A stretch of 13,760 nt of DNA from JAGOBX01 sp036733285. GTDB taxonomy: Bacteria; JAGOBX01. Position 1 is the first letter of the stretch. Each line of letters opens with the position of its first letter. This document shows, piece after piece, positions 7,968 to 13,760 of the stretch. The position numbers and the translations under genes were made by a program. Location of the stretch: contig DAINAU010000117.1 in NCBI GenBank assembly GCA_036733285.1, positions 1 to 13,760 on the forward strand, written 5' to 3'. The notes beneath the pieces were generated by a model. The model saw nothing but the letters and a program-made list of their open reading frames with translations. It searched no databases and had not been told where the DNA came from.

Positions 7968-8054
7968 TGCTTAGCAAAGGCGTAGACGGAAAAAATGAAA
8001 TGTTTCAAGAACGTTTAAATGCAACTTTTTTGTCAATATTCGTTTGCTTTTCGC

Positions 8055-8078
8055 AAACCGTTAAAAAATGGTTTTTTT
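8055..8078 (+). terminator. Probable intrinsic terminator after the barrel gene
   Basis: AAACCGTT (8055-8062) pairs with AATGGTTT (8067-8074), including one G-U, around an AAAA loop. The T run continues through 8078. The stem is AT-rich and modest, but placement 88 nt after the stop and the T run fit termination of the receptor operon. An upstream GTTTGC (8042-8047) can pair with GCAAAC (8053-8058), which overlaps the terminator's left arm and would disrupt it; this may be chance. Confidence 0.5.
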
Positions 8079-8115
8079 ATGAATAGACCTGATACCGAAC
8101 CGCTGTCAAAATTAC

Positions 8116-8137
8116 TAAACCGAAATGGTTCGGTTTA
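8116..8137. repeat. Inverted repeat, 9-bp stem with tetraloop
   Basis: TAAACCGAA (8116-8124) and TTCGGTTTA (8129-8137) are perfect complements around ATGG. No T tract follows, so it is not a simple terminator. The segment ACCGAACC at 8094-8101 can pair with GGTTCGGT at 8127-8134, a competing structure using the same right arm. Confidence 0.65.
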
Positions 8138-8192
8138 ATACTAATCCGCCGTTCTAAAAATTTTTTTCATAATTTTGAAAGCGGATTAGTAT
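8138..8192. repeat. Inverted repeat, perfect 12-bp arms
   Basis: ATACTAATCCGC (8138-8149) and GCGGATTAGTAT (8181-8192) are perfect complements separated by 31 AT-rich bases. It directly abuts the preceding hairpin. No T tract follows it. Possible roles are an operator, an RNA structure, or an inactive short mobile palindrome. I see no duplicated flanks. Confidence 0.65.
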
Positions 8193-8219
8193 GAGAAATC
8201 CTTTTTAGTATTAATATAA

Positions 8220-8247
8220 TTGTTTTTTTAAAATTACTAATTATAAT
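8220..8247 (+). promoter_or_regulatory. Possible sigma-70 promoter for the S55-like operon
   Basis: A perfect TATAAT (8242-8247) lies 16 nt after TTGTTT (8220-8225), a weak -35 box. Transcription would start near 8254, giving a leader of about 100 nt that includes the hairpin at 8285-8332. A second TATAAT at 8215-8220 is an alternative. In such AT-rich DNA a chance match is possible. Confidence 0.35.
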
Positions 8248-8284
8248 GTTTTTAATTGTTACAATAAAAATAAAGTTGGTATTA

Positions 8285-8332
8285 TTAGCCGGTCAGGATG
8301 AAATCGTAAATTTAATATTGTTAAACGGCTAA
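8285..8332 (+). promoter_or_regulatory. Leader hairpin TTAGCCG/CGGCTAA before the S55-like gene
   Basis: TTAGCCG (8285-8291) and CGGCTAA (8326-8332) form a 7-bp stem around 34 bases, ending 24 nt before the start codon. Exactly the same arm sequences, 30 bases apart, occur upstream of the comEC-like gene. It does not match a riboswitch class I know. Confidence 0.4.
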
Positions 8333-8356
8333 AGCTACATATATCCGGATAAAAAA

Positions 8357-10078
8357 ATGAATAAAAAATTTACCGTCGCATTTGAAATTTTATTAGCGGT
8401 CATATTACAGATTTTATATGGTTTTTCGTATGATTTATTTTCAATGGATTATATGAAATTATCCGATATTAAACAGGGAATGACCGGATACGGATTATCA
8501 GTTTTTAAAAATACGGAACCTGAAACTTTCGGAGTGGAAATAATTTCAATCTTAAAAAATCAAGACCCGTCGCGGGATATTATACTTGTAAAATGTTCCG
8601 GACAGAATCTTGAAAAATCGAGAATCATAGCGGGGATGAGCGGTTCGCCGATTTATATAAACGGGAAACTTATAGGCGCTCTGGCATACGCGTGGCAGTT
8701 GTCGCTTGACCCGATAGCCGGAGTAACGCCCATCGAAAGCATGCTTTACGATTATAATAATCCTTTGAAATTTTTATCGCAAACGGAAAATATTAAAACA
8801 GGCGCCGCAAATTCTGAATTAAAATATATTAAAGCGCCTATGACGGTTTCCGGAATAAATTTGAAAGCAATAGAAAAATGCTCTGATTTTTTTGATAAAT
8901 TTAATTTTTTGCCTGTGGAAAGCGGCGGTTCCGGATACTGGGAGGATACGGTTCAATACAAACCCGGCGGAGCTATATCCGTTCAATTGATAACCGGAGA
9001 CTGGACGCTTTCGAGCATAGGAACCATTACTGCGATAACCGACAACGGCGATATTCTTGCGTTCGGACATCCGATGTTCGGATGGGGAAAAACAAAGCTG
9101 CCTGCCGCAACGGCGGGAATTCATACTATTATGAATAATCTTTCAATATCGTGGAAAATGGGGTCGCCTATAAAAGAAAACGGCTCTGTAGTTCAAGACA
9201 GATATTCGTGCATAGTAGCCGATTCGAAAATCAAATCAGAATTAATCAAGACCAAAATTAAATTAGGCTATGAAAATATTAATTTGTTTAAAACGTTTAA
9301 TCTTAATATAGTCGACAACAAATCTCTAACCCCTTATTTATTTTTGATTTCCGCATATAATTCAGAATACGCGTTTGCTGAAGCCGCCGGTCAGAAATTG
9401 ACTGTAAAACAAAAAATGAAAATAAAATTCAATGAAAAATATAATCTTGAATACAATAATTGGGAATATAACGAAGACGGCGGATTGAATGATATGATGA
9501 TATTTTTCAACGCTTTCAGGTTATATGGAAATCCGTTTAAAGAAATAAAAGTCGAAGAGCTTCATTACGAATCCTCGGCGGTTGAAGGCGAACAAAAATA
9601 TAAAATTTCCGAGGTTGCGGTATCTTCCAAATACTGCAATATCGGAGATACGTTAATCATTGACGTGAAATTGTCGCATACCGTAGACAAAGACGTCCGC
9701 ATATCGGTTCCCGTTTATATTTCCGAAGATTTCGAAGATATGACAAAAGCGTCGTTTCAAATCGCGTCCGGCGAAAATGTTCCGGTAATAACGGGAACTC
9801 CGGAAACTTTCGAAGATTATATTGAAAATATGAAACAAAAATTCGTCAACAATCAGATTGTTATTTATTACAAAACCAATAAGGAAAAATATGTCTACAG
9901 GAATAAAGTTCTCGAATCCGGTTCGGCTTCGTTTAATGAAAAATTATTTTCAGACAAATCAAAATTAAGAAAAATTCCGGATTACAAGTATATTCCGGTT
10001 AATTGTAATTTTATTGTAACCGGAAACGGATATGCGACGATAGATTTGAACGCTAATAATTTATTAAAAAACAAATAA
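8357..10078 (+). CDS. Secreted SpoIVB peptidase S55-like domain protein
   Basis: 573 residues, exported to the periplasm or membrane-anchored through an N-terminal hydrophobic segment (about 7-24). The N-terminal core matches proteins annotated as SpoIVB peptidase S55 domain: KQGMTGYGLSVF (39-50), PETFGVEIISIL (55-66), the serine motif GMSGSP (93-98, Ser95), GKLIGALAYAW (103-113), DPIAGVTPIESML (118-130), and later a histidine motif AFGHPMFGWG (235-244, His238). In SpoIVB, a serine protease of sporulation signalling, His236 precedes the GMSGSP serine; here the order is reversed. Whether it cuts protein is therefore uncertain. Residues about 400-573 form a beta-rich domain of unknown role. The start is fixed by an in-frame TAA at 8330-8332; the ribosome site is weak (GGAT at 8347-8350, 6 nt before ATG). 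The next gene begins 21 nt after the stop, so the two are almost certainly co-transcribed. There is no sign of endospore genes nearby. Confidence 0.85.
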   Translation: MNKKFTVAFEILLAVILQILYGFSYDLFSMDYMKLSDIKQGMTGYGLSVFKNTEPETFGVEIISILKNQDPSRDIILVKCSGQNLEKSRIIAGMSGSPIYINGKLIGALAYAWQLSLDPIAGVTPIESMLYDYNNPLKFLSQTENIKTGAANSELKYIKAPMTVSGINLKAIEKCSDFFDKFNFLPVESGGSGYWEDTVQYKPGGAISVQLITGDWTLSSIGTITAITDNGDILAFGHPMFGWGKTKLPAATAGIHTIMNNLSISWKMGSPIKENGSVVQDRYSCIVADSKIKSELIKTKIKLGYENINLFKTFNLNIVDNKSLTPYLFLISAYNSEYAFAEAAGQKLTVKQKMKIKFNEKYNLEYNNWEYNEDGGLNDMMIFFNAFRLYGNPFKEIKVEELHYESSAVEGEQKYKISEVAVSSKYCNIGDTLIIDVKLSHTVDKDVRISVPVYISEDFEDMTKASFQIASGENVPVITGTPETFEDYIENMKQKFVNNQIVIYYKTNKEKYVYRNKVLESGSASFNEKLFSDKSKLRKIPDYKYIPVNCNFIVTGNGYATIDLNANNLLKNK

Positions 10079-10099
10079 ATCGCGGAGAGTATTCTATTT

Positions 10100-12301
10100 A
10101 TGAAAAAAATATTATTTATTCAATGTGTTATTTTTTTAATTTCGATAAGTTTAAACGCGGCTCAAACCCAGTATAAAACATATGAAACTAAAGAAGAATT
10201 TCAGAAAGGGTCGCTGGATGGATTAGCCGTCTGTTATGACGGGAAAATAAGCCCTTTGATAAATTTTTCTCAAATAGACGATAAAAGAAACTTAAGCGGA
10301 GAAATCTGGGATTCTGTAAGAATTGAAGAAAAAATTTATATAGCTTCCTCGAATCCGGCCGCAATAACGATATATGAAAAAAAATCAAAAGAATATGTTT
10401 TTGACACGTCGTATGTTGTTTCCGGAGAGCAAGTCGCGGCTGTCAGCCGGCTGTATTATGATTTTGACAAAAAAAAACTGATTTATTCGATTGTTCCGGA
10501 AGCCGCGATTTATGAATATCCTGATAAACTGATATGCAGACTTGACGACAATTACGTTTATGATATCATAAAATATAAGGAATTTTATTACGCGTCAACC
10601 GGACCTAACGGACGCATTTATAGAATAGGAATATCGGGACAACCGGAGTTATTTTATAAAATTAAAGATAACGATTGTCTTGCGTTAGGCGTTTACGGAG
10701 ATAAAATATTAGCTGGCGGTTCATCGTCCGGCAATTTATATTCCATACCGGTCGACGATACCGTTTCGGCGGAAATAATAGAGGATTTCGGCGAAGCGGA
10801 AATAAAAAAAATCATAGTCGGAAACAATAAGATTTTTGCGGCGGTCAATACGATAATGGGCGGAAATCGTTTTCAACAGAACGAACCGGTTCAAGAAGAA
10901 ATAATGGACGAGGAAACCGCGATTGAATTTTTCGGCGAAATCACAGAAGAATATATTGAAAATTCAGGTCAAACTCAAGAAGAAATAATTTCAAAAATAA
11001 AAAACAAGAATTCAAATCAGACCGCGATAAAAAAAAATAATTATAAAAACGGCTTGATTTTTGAAATTGAAGAAACAAGGAAAACCATAGCGGCTGAATT
11101 GAAAAATGATTTCATAGTAAATTTTGATATTGTTAAAAACGGCGATATCTACGCGGTTTCAGGGAAAAAAAATTCGGCGTTAAAAATCAATAAAAAAGAT
11201 TATTCAATAGTTTTTGTTAATAAATCCGGTAAAATCCAGAATATTAATTTCGACGAATCCGGAAAACCTTTGCTAATAACGGTTTCCAATCCATCGAGAA
11301 TTTTGACGGCGGATAATTCAAAAAAAGAGTTTGAATACGTATCGGAAATAATCGATATGGAAAACAAATCGGAACTTGGAGTTCCGGAAATCGAGCATGG
11401 CGGAAAAATCGAGTATTCTTACAGAACGGGAAATTCCAGTAAAATAAACGATTTATGGAGCGTCTGGAAAACAGGACGTTTAAATTCTGCGGCGAGATAT
11501 TTTCAATTCAAAATCAGGTTTTTATCCGCCGATTCATTTTTAAAAAAAATCACTATTCCATATATTCAATTGAATTTGAAACCGGCGTTAAAATATGCAA
11601 ATATAAATCCCTCGTTTCCAAAATCGAGAAATTCCAAATCAAAACAAACGATATCGCGGCAAATGCAAGGCGTTCAAATCAATCAGCCGCAAAATCCCGT
11701 TAGCGAAGCTATGATGATTGAGGCGGCGCAAAATTTTCAGGAACAGCAGCAGATGCAGCCGAATATGCAGCTTGGGACAGCCGAACCAACTTATAATATA
11801 AGATGGTCGGCGTCAGACCCCAACAATGATAAATTAAGCCACAACATTTATTACCGGTATGAGACCGGAGAATGGATTAAAATAAAATTCGACAAACATT
11901 ATACCCGTAATTCTTATACTTGGAAAACATCATATTTTCCGGACGGGAAATATCGTTTTAAAATAGAGACTTCTGATATGCTTGACAATCCCGATAACGC
12001 TTTGACCGATGAAATCCTTACGGAAGAAATCATTCTCGACAATACGCCGCCTGAAATTAAAATTGAAAAGTTTTCCGATAAGATAATCGTTACAGCGGAC
12101 GATAAAATAAATCTTATAAAATCGTGCGAATATTCTGTTGACGGAGCGGATTGGAAAAGATTAAATCCCGAAGACAATATATTTGATTCTAAAACCGAGA
12201 GATTTGTTTTAAAAAAGGAAAATATAAACGGAACCACAATTGCATTTAAAATAACCGATTTCAACGATAATACTAAAATTGCCGGAGTGATTTCAGAATA
12301 A
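10100..12301 (+). CDS. Secreted beta-propeller plus Ig/fibronectin-like protein
   Basis: 733 residues with a signal peptide (MKKILFIQCVIF...LNA, cleavage near residue 20-21), so periplasmic, outer-membrane-facing or secreted. Residues about 60-405 contain repeated short beta blades with patterns such as KIYIASSN (78-85), EFYYASTGPNGRIYRI (161-176), KILAGGSSSGNLYSI (202-216), KIFAAVN (244-250) and DIYAVSG (349-355), typical of a WD/NHL-like propeller. An acidic insertion (about 262-300) interrupts it. Then comes an SVWKTGRL...RYFQFKIRF block (454-474). A Gln/Met-rich linker (about 505-560) follows. An Ig/fibronectin-like pair has W-S-A-S-D-P-N-N-D (569-577), YFPDGKYRFKIETSD (612-626), DNTPPEIKI (647-655) and EYSVDGADWKRLNPED (677-692). 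Start: GGAGAG (10084-10089), 10 nt before ATG. I recall this architecture beside S55-like genes in other deep-branching bacteria, which suggests the two act together; the function is unknown. Confidence 0.8.
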   Translation: MKKILFIQCVIFLISISLNAAQTQYKTYETKEEFQKGSLDGLAVCYDGKISPLINFSQIDDKRNLSGEIWDSVRIEEKIYIASSNPAAITIYEKKSKEYVFDTSYVVSGEQVAAVSRLYYDFDKKKLIYSIVPEAAIYEYPDKLICRLDDNYVYDIIKYKEFYYASTGPNGRIYRIGISGQPELFYKIKDNDCLALGVYGDKILAGGSSSGNLYSIPVDDTVSAEIIEDFGEAEIKKIIVGNNKIFAAVNTIMGGNRFQQNEPVQEEIMDEETAIEFFGEITEEYIENSGQTQEEIISKIKNKNSNQTAIKKNNYKNGLIFEIEETRKTIAAELKNDFIVNFDIVKNGDIYAVSGKKNSALKINKKDYSIVFVNKSGKIQNINFDESGKPLLITVSNPSRILTADNSKKEFEYVSEIIDMENKSELGVPEIEHGGKIEYSYRTGNSSKINDLWSVWKTGRLNSAARYFQFKIRFLSADSFLKKITIPYIQLNLKPALKYANINPSFPKSRNSKSKQTISRQMQGVQINQPQNPVSEAMMIEAAQNFQEQQQMQPNMQLGTAEPTYNIRWSASDPNNDKLSHNIYYRYETGEWIKIKFDKHYTRNSYTWKTSYFPDGKYRFKIETSDMLDNPDNALTDEILTEEIILDNTPPEIKIEKFSDKIIVTADDKINLIKSCEYSVDGADWKRLNPEDNIFDSKTERFVLKKENINGTTIAFKITDFNDNTKIAGVISE

Positions 12302-12324
12302 TTATTTAAATTAAAAACAAACGC

Positions 12325-12353
12325 TTGACTATATCAACATTGTGTAATATATT
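12325..12353 (+). promoter_or_regulatory. Good sigma-70-type promoter for the small membrane protein gene
   Basis: TTGACT (12325-12330, 5 of 6 to consensus), a 17-nt spacer, then TATATT (12348-12353, 5 of 6). It lies in the gap after the propeller gene and predicts a start near 12360 with a leader of about 44 nt. It is the best promoter match in the window. Confidence 0.6.
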
Positions 12354-12403
12354 TCTTTTTAGCATTTATTAAAAAACAGAAAATAATAGGAGGGATTTTT
12401 TAT

Positions 12404-12601
12404 ATGGGCGACGGAAGTCAAAAAGCATTGATAATAACCATATTGGGCTCTATACTAATCGGCTTAATAGTTATAGCTTTTAATAAAAACTACAGGCCTG
12501 AAACGATAAGCATAACAAACAAAAAATTTTATCCTACAATAGAAACATTAAGTAAAAACAATTCGGAATATGACGATAAATTATCAGGCGGCGACGAATA
12601 A
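12404..12601 (+). CDS. Small single-pass membrane protein of unknown function
   Basis: 65 residues: a short polar start (MGDGSQK), one strongly hydrophobic helix at about 8-26 rich in I, L and G, then a hydrophilic tail (27-65) beginning NKNYRP and ending acidic (DDKLSGGDE). No cleavage site is apparent, so it is probably an anchored inner-membrane peptide. I recognise no family. Its reality is supported by a strong AGGAGGG (12388-12394) 9 nt before ATG, a good promoter just upstream, and a composition matching its neighbours. It sits between the propeller operon and comEC, with 112 nt to the next start. It could belong to the DNA-uptake gene or be independent. Confidence 0.7.
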   Translation: MGDGSQKALIITILGSILIGLIVIAFNKNYRPETISITNKKFYPTIETLSKNNSEYDDKLSGGDE

Positions 12602-12632
12602 AATAATACGCTTATAAGTCATATTATTTAAA

Positions 12633-12676
12633 TTAGCCGAAACGCGCGATATTTTAAAATATATAATTGCGGCTAA
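12633..12676 (+). promoter_or_regulatory. Hairpin TTAGCCG/CGGCTAA before the comEC-like gene
   Basis: TTAGCCG (12633-12639) and CGGCTAA (12670-12676) form a 7-bp stem enclosing 30 bases, which contain an inner AT palindrome (ATATTTT/AAAATAT, 12649-12662). It ends 37 nt before the start codon. No T tract follows, so a terminator is unlikely. The arms are identical to those of the hairpin at 8285-8332. Confidence 0.4.
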
Positions 12677-12713
12677 ATAAATAATACAAAAAAAATACGG
12701 AGGAATTTTAATT

Positions 12714-13760
12714 ATGAAATTCAACAAAATAATGTCGTTTTGCTGGTTGTTTATTGTTGGAATAATTGCCGCCACAGTTTATTCAATCAATATTAACTAT
12801 GTGAATATAGTTTATGGAGCTTCAGCATTATTTATATTATTAGGAATAGTTCTTCATATAATTCAGAAAAAAAATTTAACGATAGCCGATTCTACGGTGA
12901 TGACGTTTTTTTTAATAGGTTCTTTTTTATTAGGGTATGCGAGATATACCCACGAACATAATTTTTCCGACCCGAATCACATATCGCAATTCGCTCAGGA
13001 CGGATATGATAAAAACGCTCCCACATTTCAAATTATTGGAAAGATTTCAAGCGATCCCGACGTATATTATGATAAGACCAAAATAACCATCGAACCGTAT
13101 TTGATTAAGAAAATGAAAATCGAAAATAAATATAAAAAAGTGGCGGGCGGAGAAATTACGGTTCAAGTGAATAGAAAAATGCGAAAAGGAAACTCGATTG
13201 ATCCGATATGGACTGAGTTTTCGGTTCCCGAATCTTACGGAAAAATAGTGAAAGTGACAGGCAAACTTGTCGCTCCCCGTCCTAAATCAGACCCGTTTGG
13301 ATACGACGCGCGCGAGCAGGCGTATGCGACAAATGTTTACGCGTTAATGTATAATCCTGAAAGAATGACGGCAATAGATGAAACGTTTGAAATGGACGAG
13401 CAGGAAAAACAAGCGTATAATGATAATAGAGAAAAATATAATCCGTTATATATGCTGACGAAGTTTTCCTTGTCGGTAAAACGGAAATTTCTGACTACAA
13501 TAAAAAGGACGATGCCTTATCCCGAGTCGGCTTTTTTAAGCGGAATAACGCTTGGTCTTAAACGCGGTCTTCAAAATATGCCCACAATACATAACGAATA
13601 TTACAAGTATTATAACGAGTCTCTTCTTAAGGACGACGCTAAGATTCTCGAGGATTATGTAGCTCAATATGATCCGTCGCAAGATAAAAACCGTCAATTA
13701 ATCACGGTTCAATTTCAATGGTCGGGAGACAACCGACATGGGTCACAGGATTCCCGTTAC
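12714..13760 (+). CDS. comEC: ComEC/Rec2-type competence protein, N-terminal part (runs off the window)
   Basis: Inner-membrane protein that carries single-stranded DNA into the cytoplasm during natural transformation. 349 codons are visible, open to the last base. Three hydrophobic segments (about 8-24, 32-50, 61-77) are followed by an OB-fold-like DUF4131 region (about 100-215): FQIIGKISSDPDVYYD, GGEITVQV (145-152), a KVTGKLVAPRP strand, and FGYDAREQAYATNVYA (195-210), matching the family's FDYRRYLxxxGIxA segment. MPYPESAFLSGITLGLKRGL (267-286) matches the lead into the competence domain. About 45 polar residues (291-335) then appear before F-Q-W-S-G, longer than usual. The following H-x4-[ST]-G-x-H motif is not readable in this frame (see findings). 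The strong ribosome site CGGAGGA (12698-12704) lies 9 nt before ATG. The channel and the C-terminal metallo-beta-lactamase-like part would lie beyond the window. Confidence 0.82.
   Translation, partial: MKFNKIMSFCWLFIVGIIAATVYSININYVNIVYGASALFILLGIVLHIIQKKNLTIADSTVMTFFLIGSFLLGYARYTHEHNFSDPNHISQFAQDGYDKNAPTFQIIGKISSDPDVYYDKTKITIEPYLIKKMKIENKYKKVAGGEITVQVNRKMRKGNSIDPIWTEFSVPESYGKIVKVTGKLVAPRPKSDPFGYDAREQAYATNVYALMYNPERMTAIDETFEMDEQEKQAYNDNREKYNPLYMLTKFSLSVKRKFLTTIKRTMPYPESAFLSGITLGLKRGLQNMPTIHNEYYKYYNESLLKDDAKILEDYVAQYDPSQDKNRQLITVQFQWSGDNRHGSQDSRY

Larger units (their letters stand above)
7968..8356. other. Structured intergenic region between two operons
   Basis: 389 bases without a credible gene. 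In order it contains a probable terminator (8055-8078), two adjacent inverted repeats (8116-8137 and 8138-8192), two TATAAT boxes (8215-8220 and 8242-8247), a small palindrome ATTGT-T-ACAAT (8255-8265) and a leader hairpin (8285-8332). The elements are listed separately. Confidence 0.7.

Noticed and set aside
7964..8086. 40-codon open frame whose ATG overlaps the barrel gene's TGA (ATGATG)
   Set aside because: No recognisable protein and no ribosome site; it runs through the terminator hairpin. Most likely chance, though translational coupling cannot be excluded.
8298..8309. Tiny leader frame ATG-AAA-TCG-TAA before the S55-like gene
   Set aside because: Three codons occur easily by chance, there is no properly spaced ribosome site, and no codon bias suggests attenuation.
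12301..12635. 13-base direct repeat ATTATTTAAATTA at 12301-12313 and 12623-12635
   Set aside because: Purely A/T and close to stop codons in AT-rich spacers; chance is likely and nothing mobile lies between the copies.

Overview
This is a 13.8 kb, AT-rich stretch of a bacterial chromosome, with all supported genes on the + strand. Nothing here places the organism exactly. A flagellar hook gene and a large chemoreceptor indicate a motile, chemotactic cell. An outer-membrane beta-barrel protein and several proteins with classic signal peptides indicate a diderm (Gram-negative) envelope. Purine-rich Shine-Dalgarno sequences precede most genes. The SpoIVB-S55-like protein followed by a propeller/fibronectin-like protein is a pair I associate with deep-branching diderms such as Elusimicrobiota and Acidobacteriota; that is recollection, not proof.

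Layout. (1) 1-2168: 3' part of an unusually long flagellar hook gene (flgE), closed by a strong intrinsic terminator. (2) 2280-3329: a more AT-rich radical SAM/SPASM protein, isolated between the terminator and a 356-bp AT-rich gap. (3) 3686-7967: a probable three-gene operon. It encodes a 920-residue methyl-accepting chemotaxis protein with about nine HAMP-like repeats of about 40 residues, a 194-residue soluble protein whose C-terminus resembles a V4R ligand/zinc domain, and a COG4313/Phenol_MetA_deg-type outer-membrane barrel. (4) 7968-8356: a structured intergenic region with a probable terminator, two adjacent inverted repeats, a possible promoter and a leader hairpin. (5) 8357-12301: a two-gene operon encoding a secreted SpoIVB-peptidase-S55-like protein and a secreted beta-propeller plus Ig/fibronectin-like protein. 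(6) 12404-13760: a 65-residue single-pass membrane protein with a good promoter, then the 5' part of a ComEC/Rec2-type DNA uptake channel gene, cut by the window end.

Most promising for new biology are two modules. The first is the receptor / V4R-like protein / outer-membrane barrel operon. It could work as a sense-and-import unit for a hydrophobic or aromatic compound: the barrel admits the ligand, and the V4R-like protein, the receptor's periplasmic domain, or both, report it through the HAMP ladder. The second is the S55-like plus propeller/Fn3 pair, a periplasmic or surface system of unknown function in which the order of the serine and histidine motifs is reversed relative to SpoIVB. The radical SAM gene beside the hook gene is a further lead. 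The last 30 or so bases of the window look disturbed by indels relative to the ComEC motif expected there.
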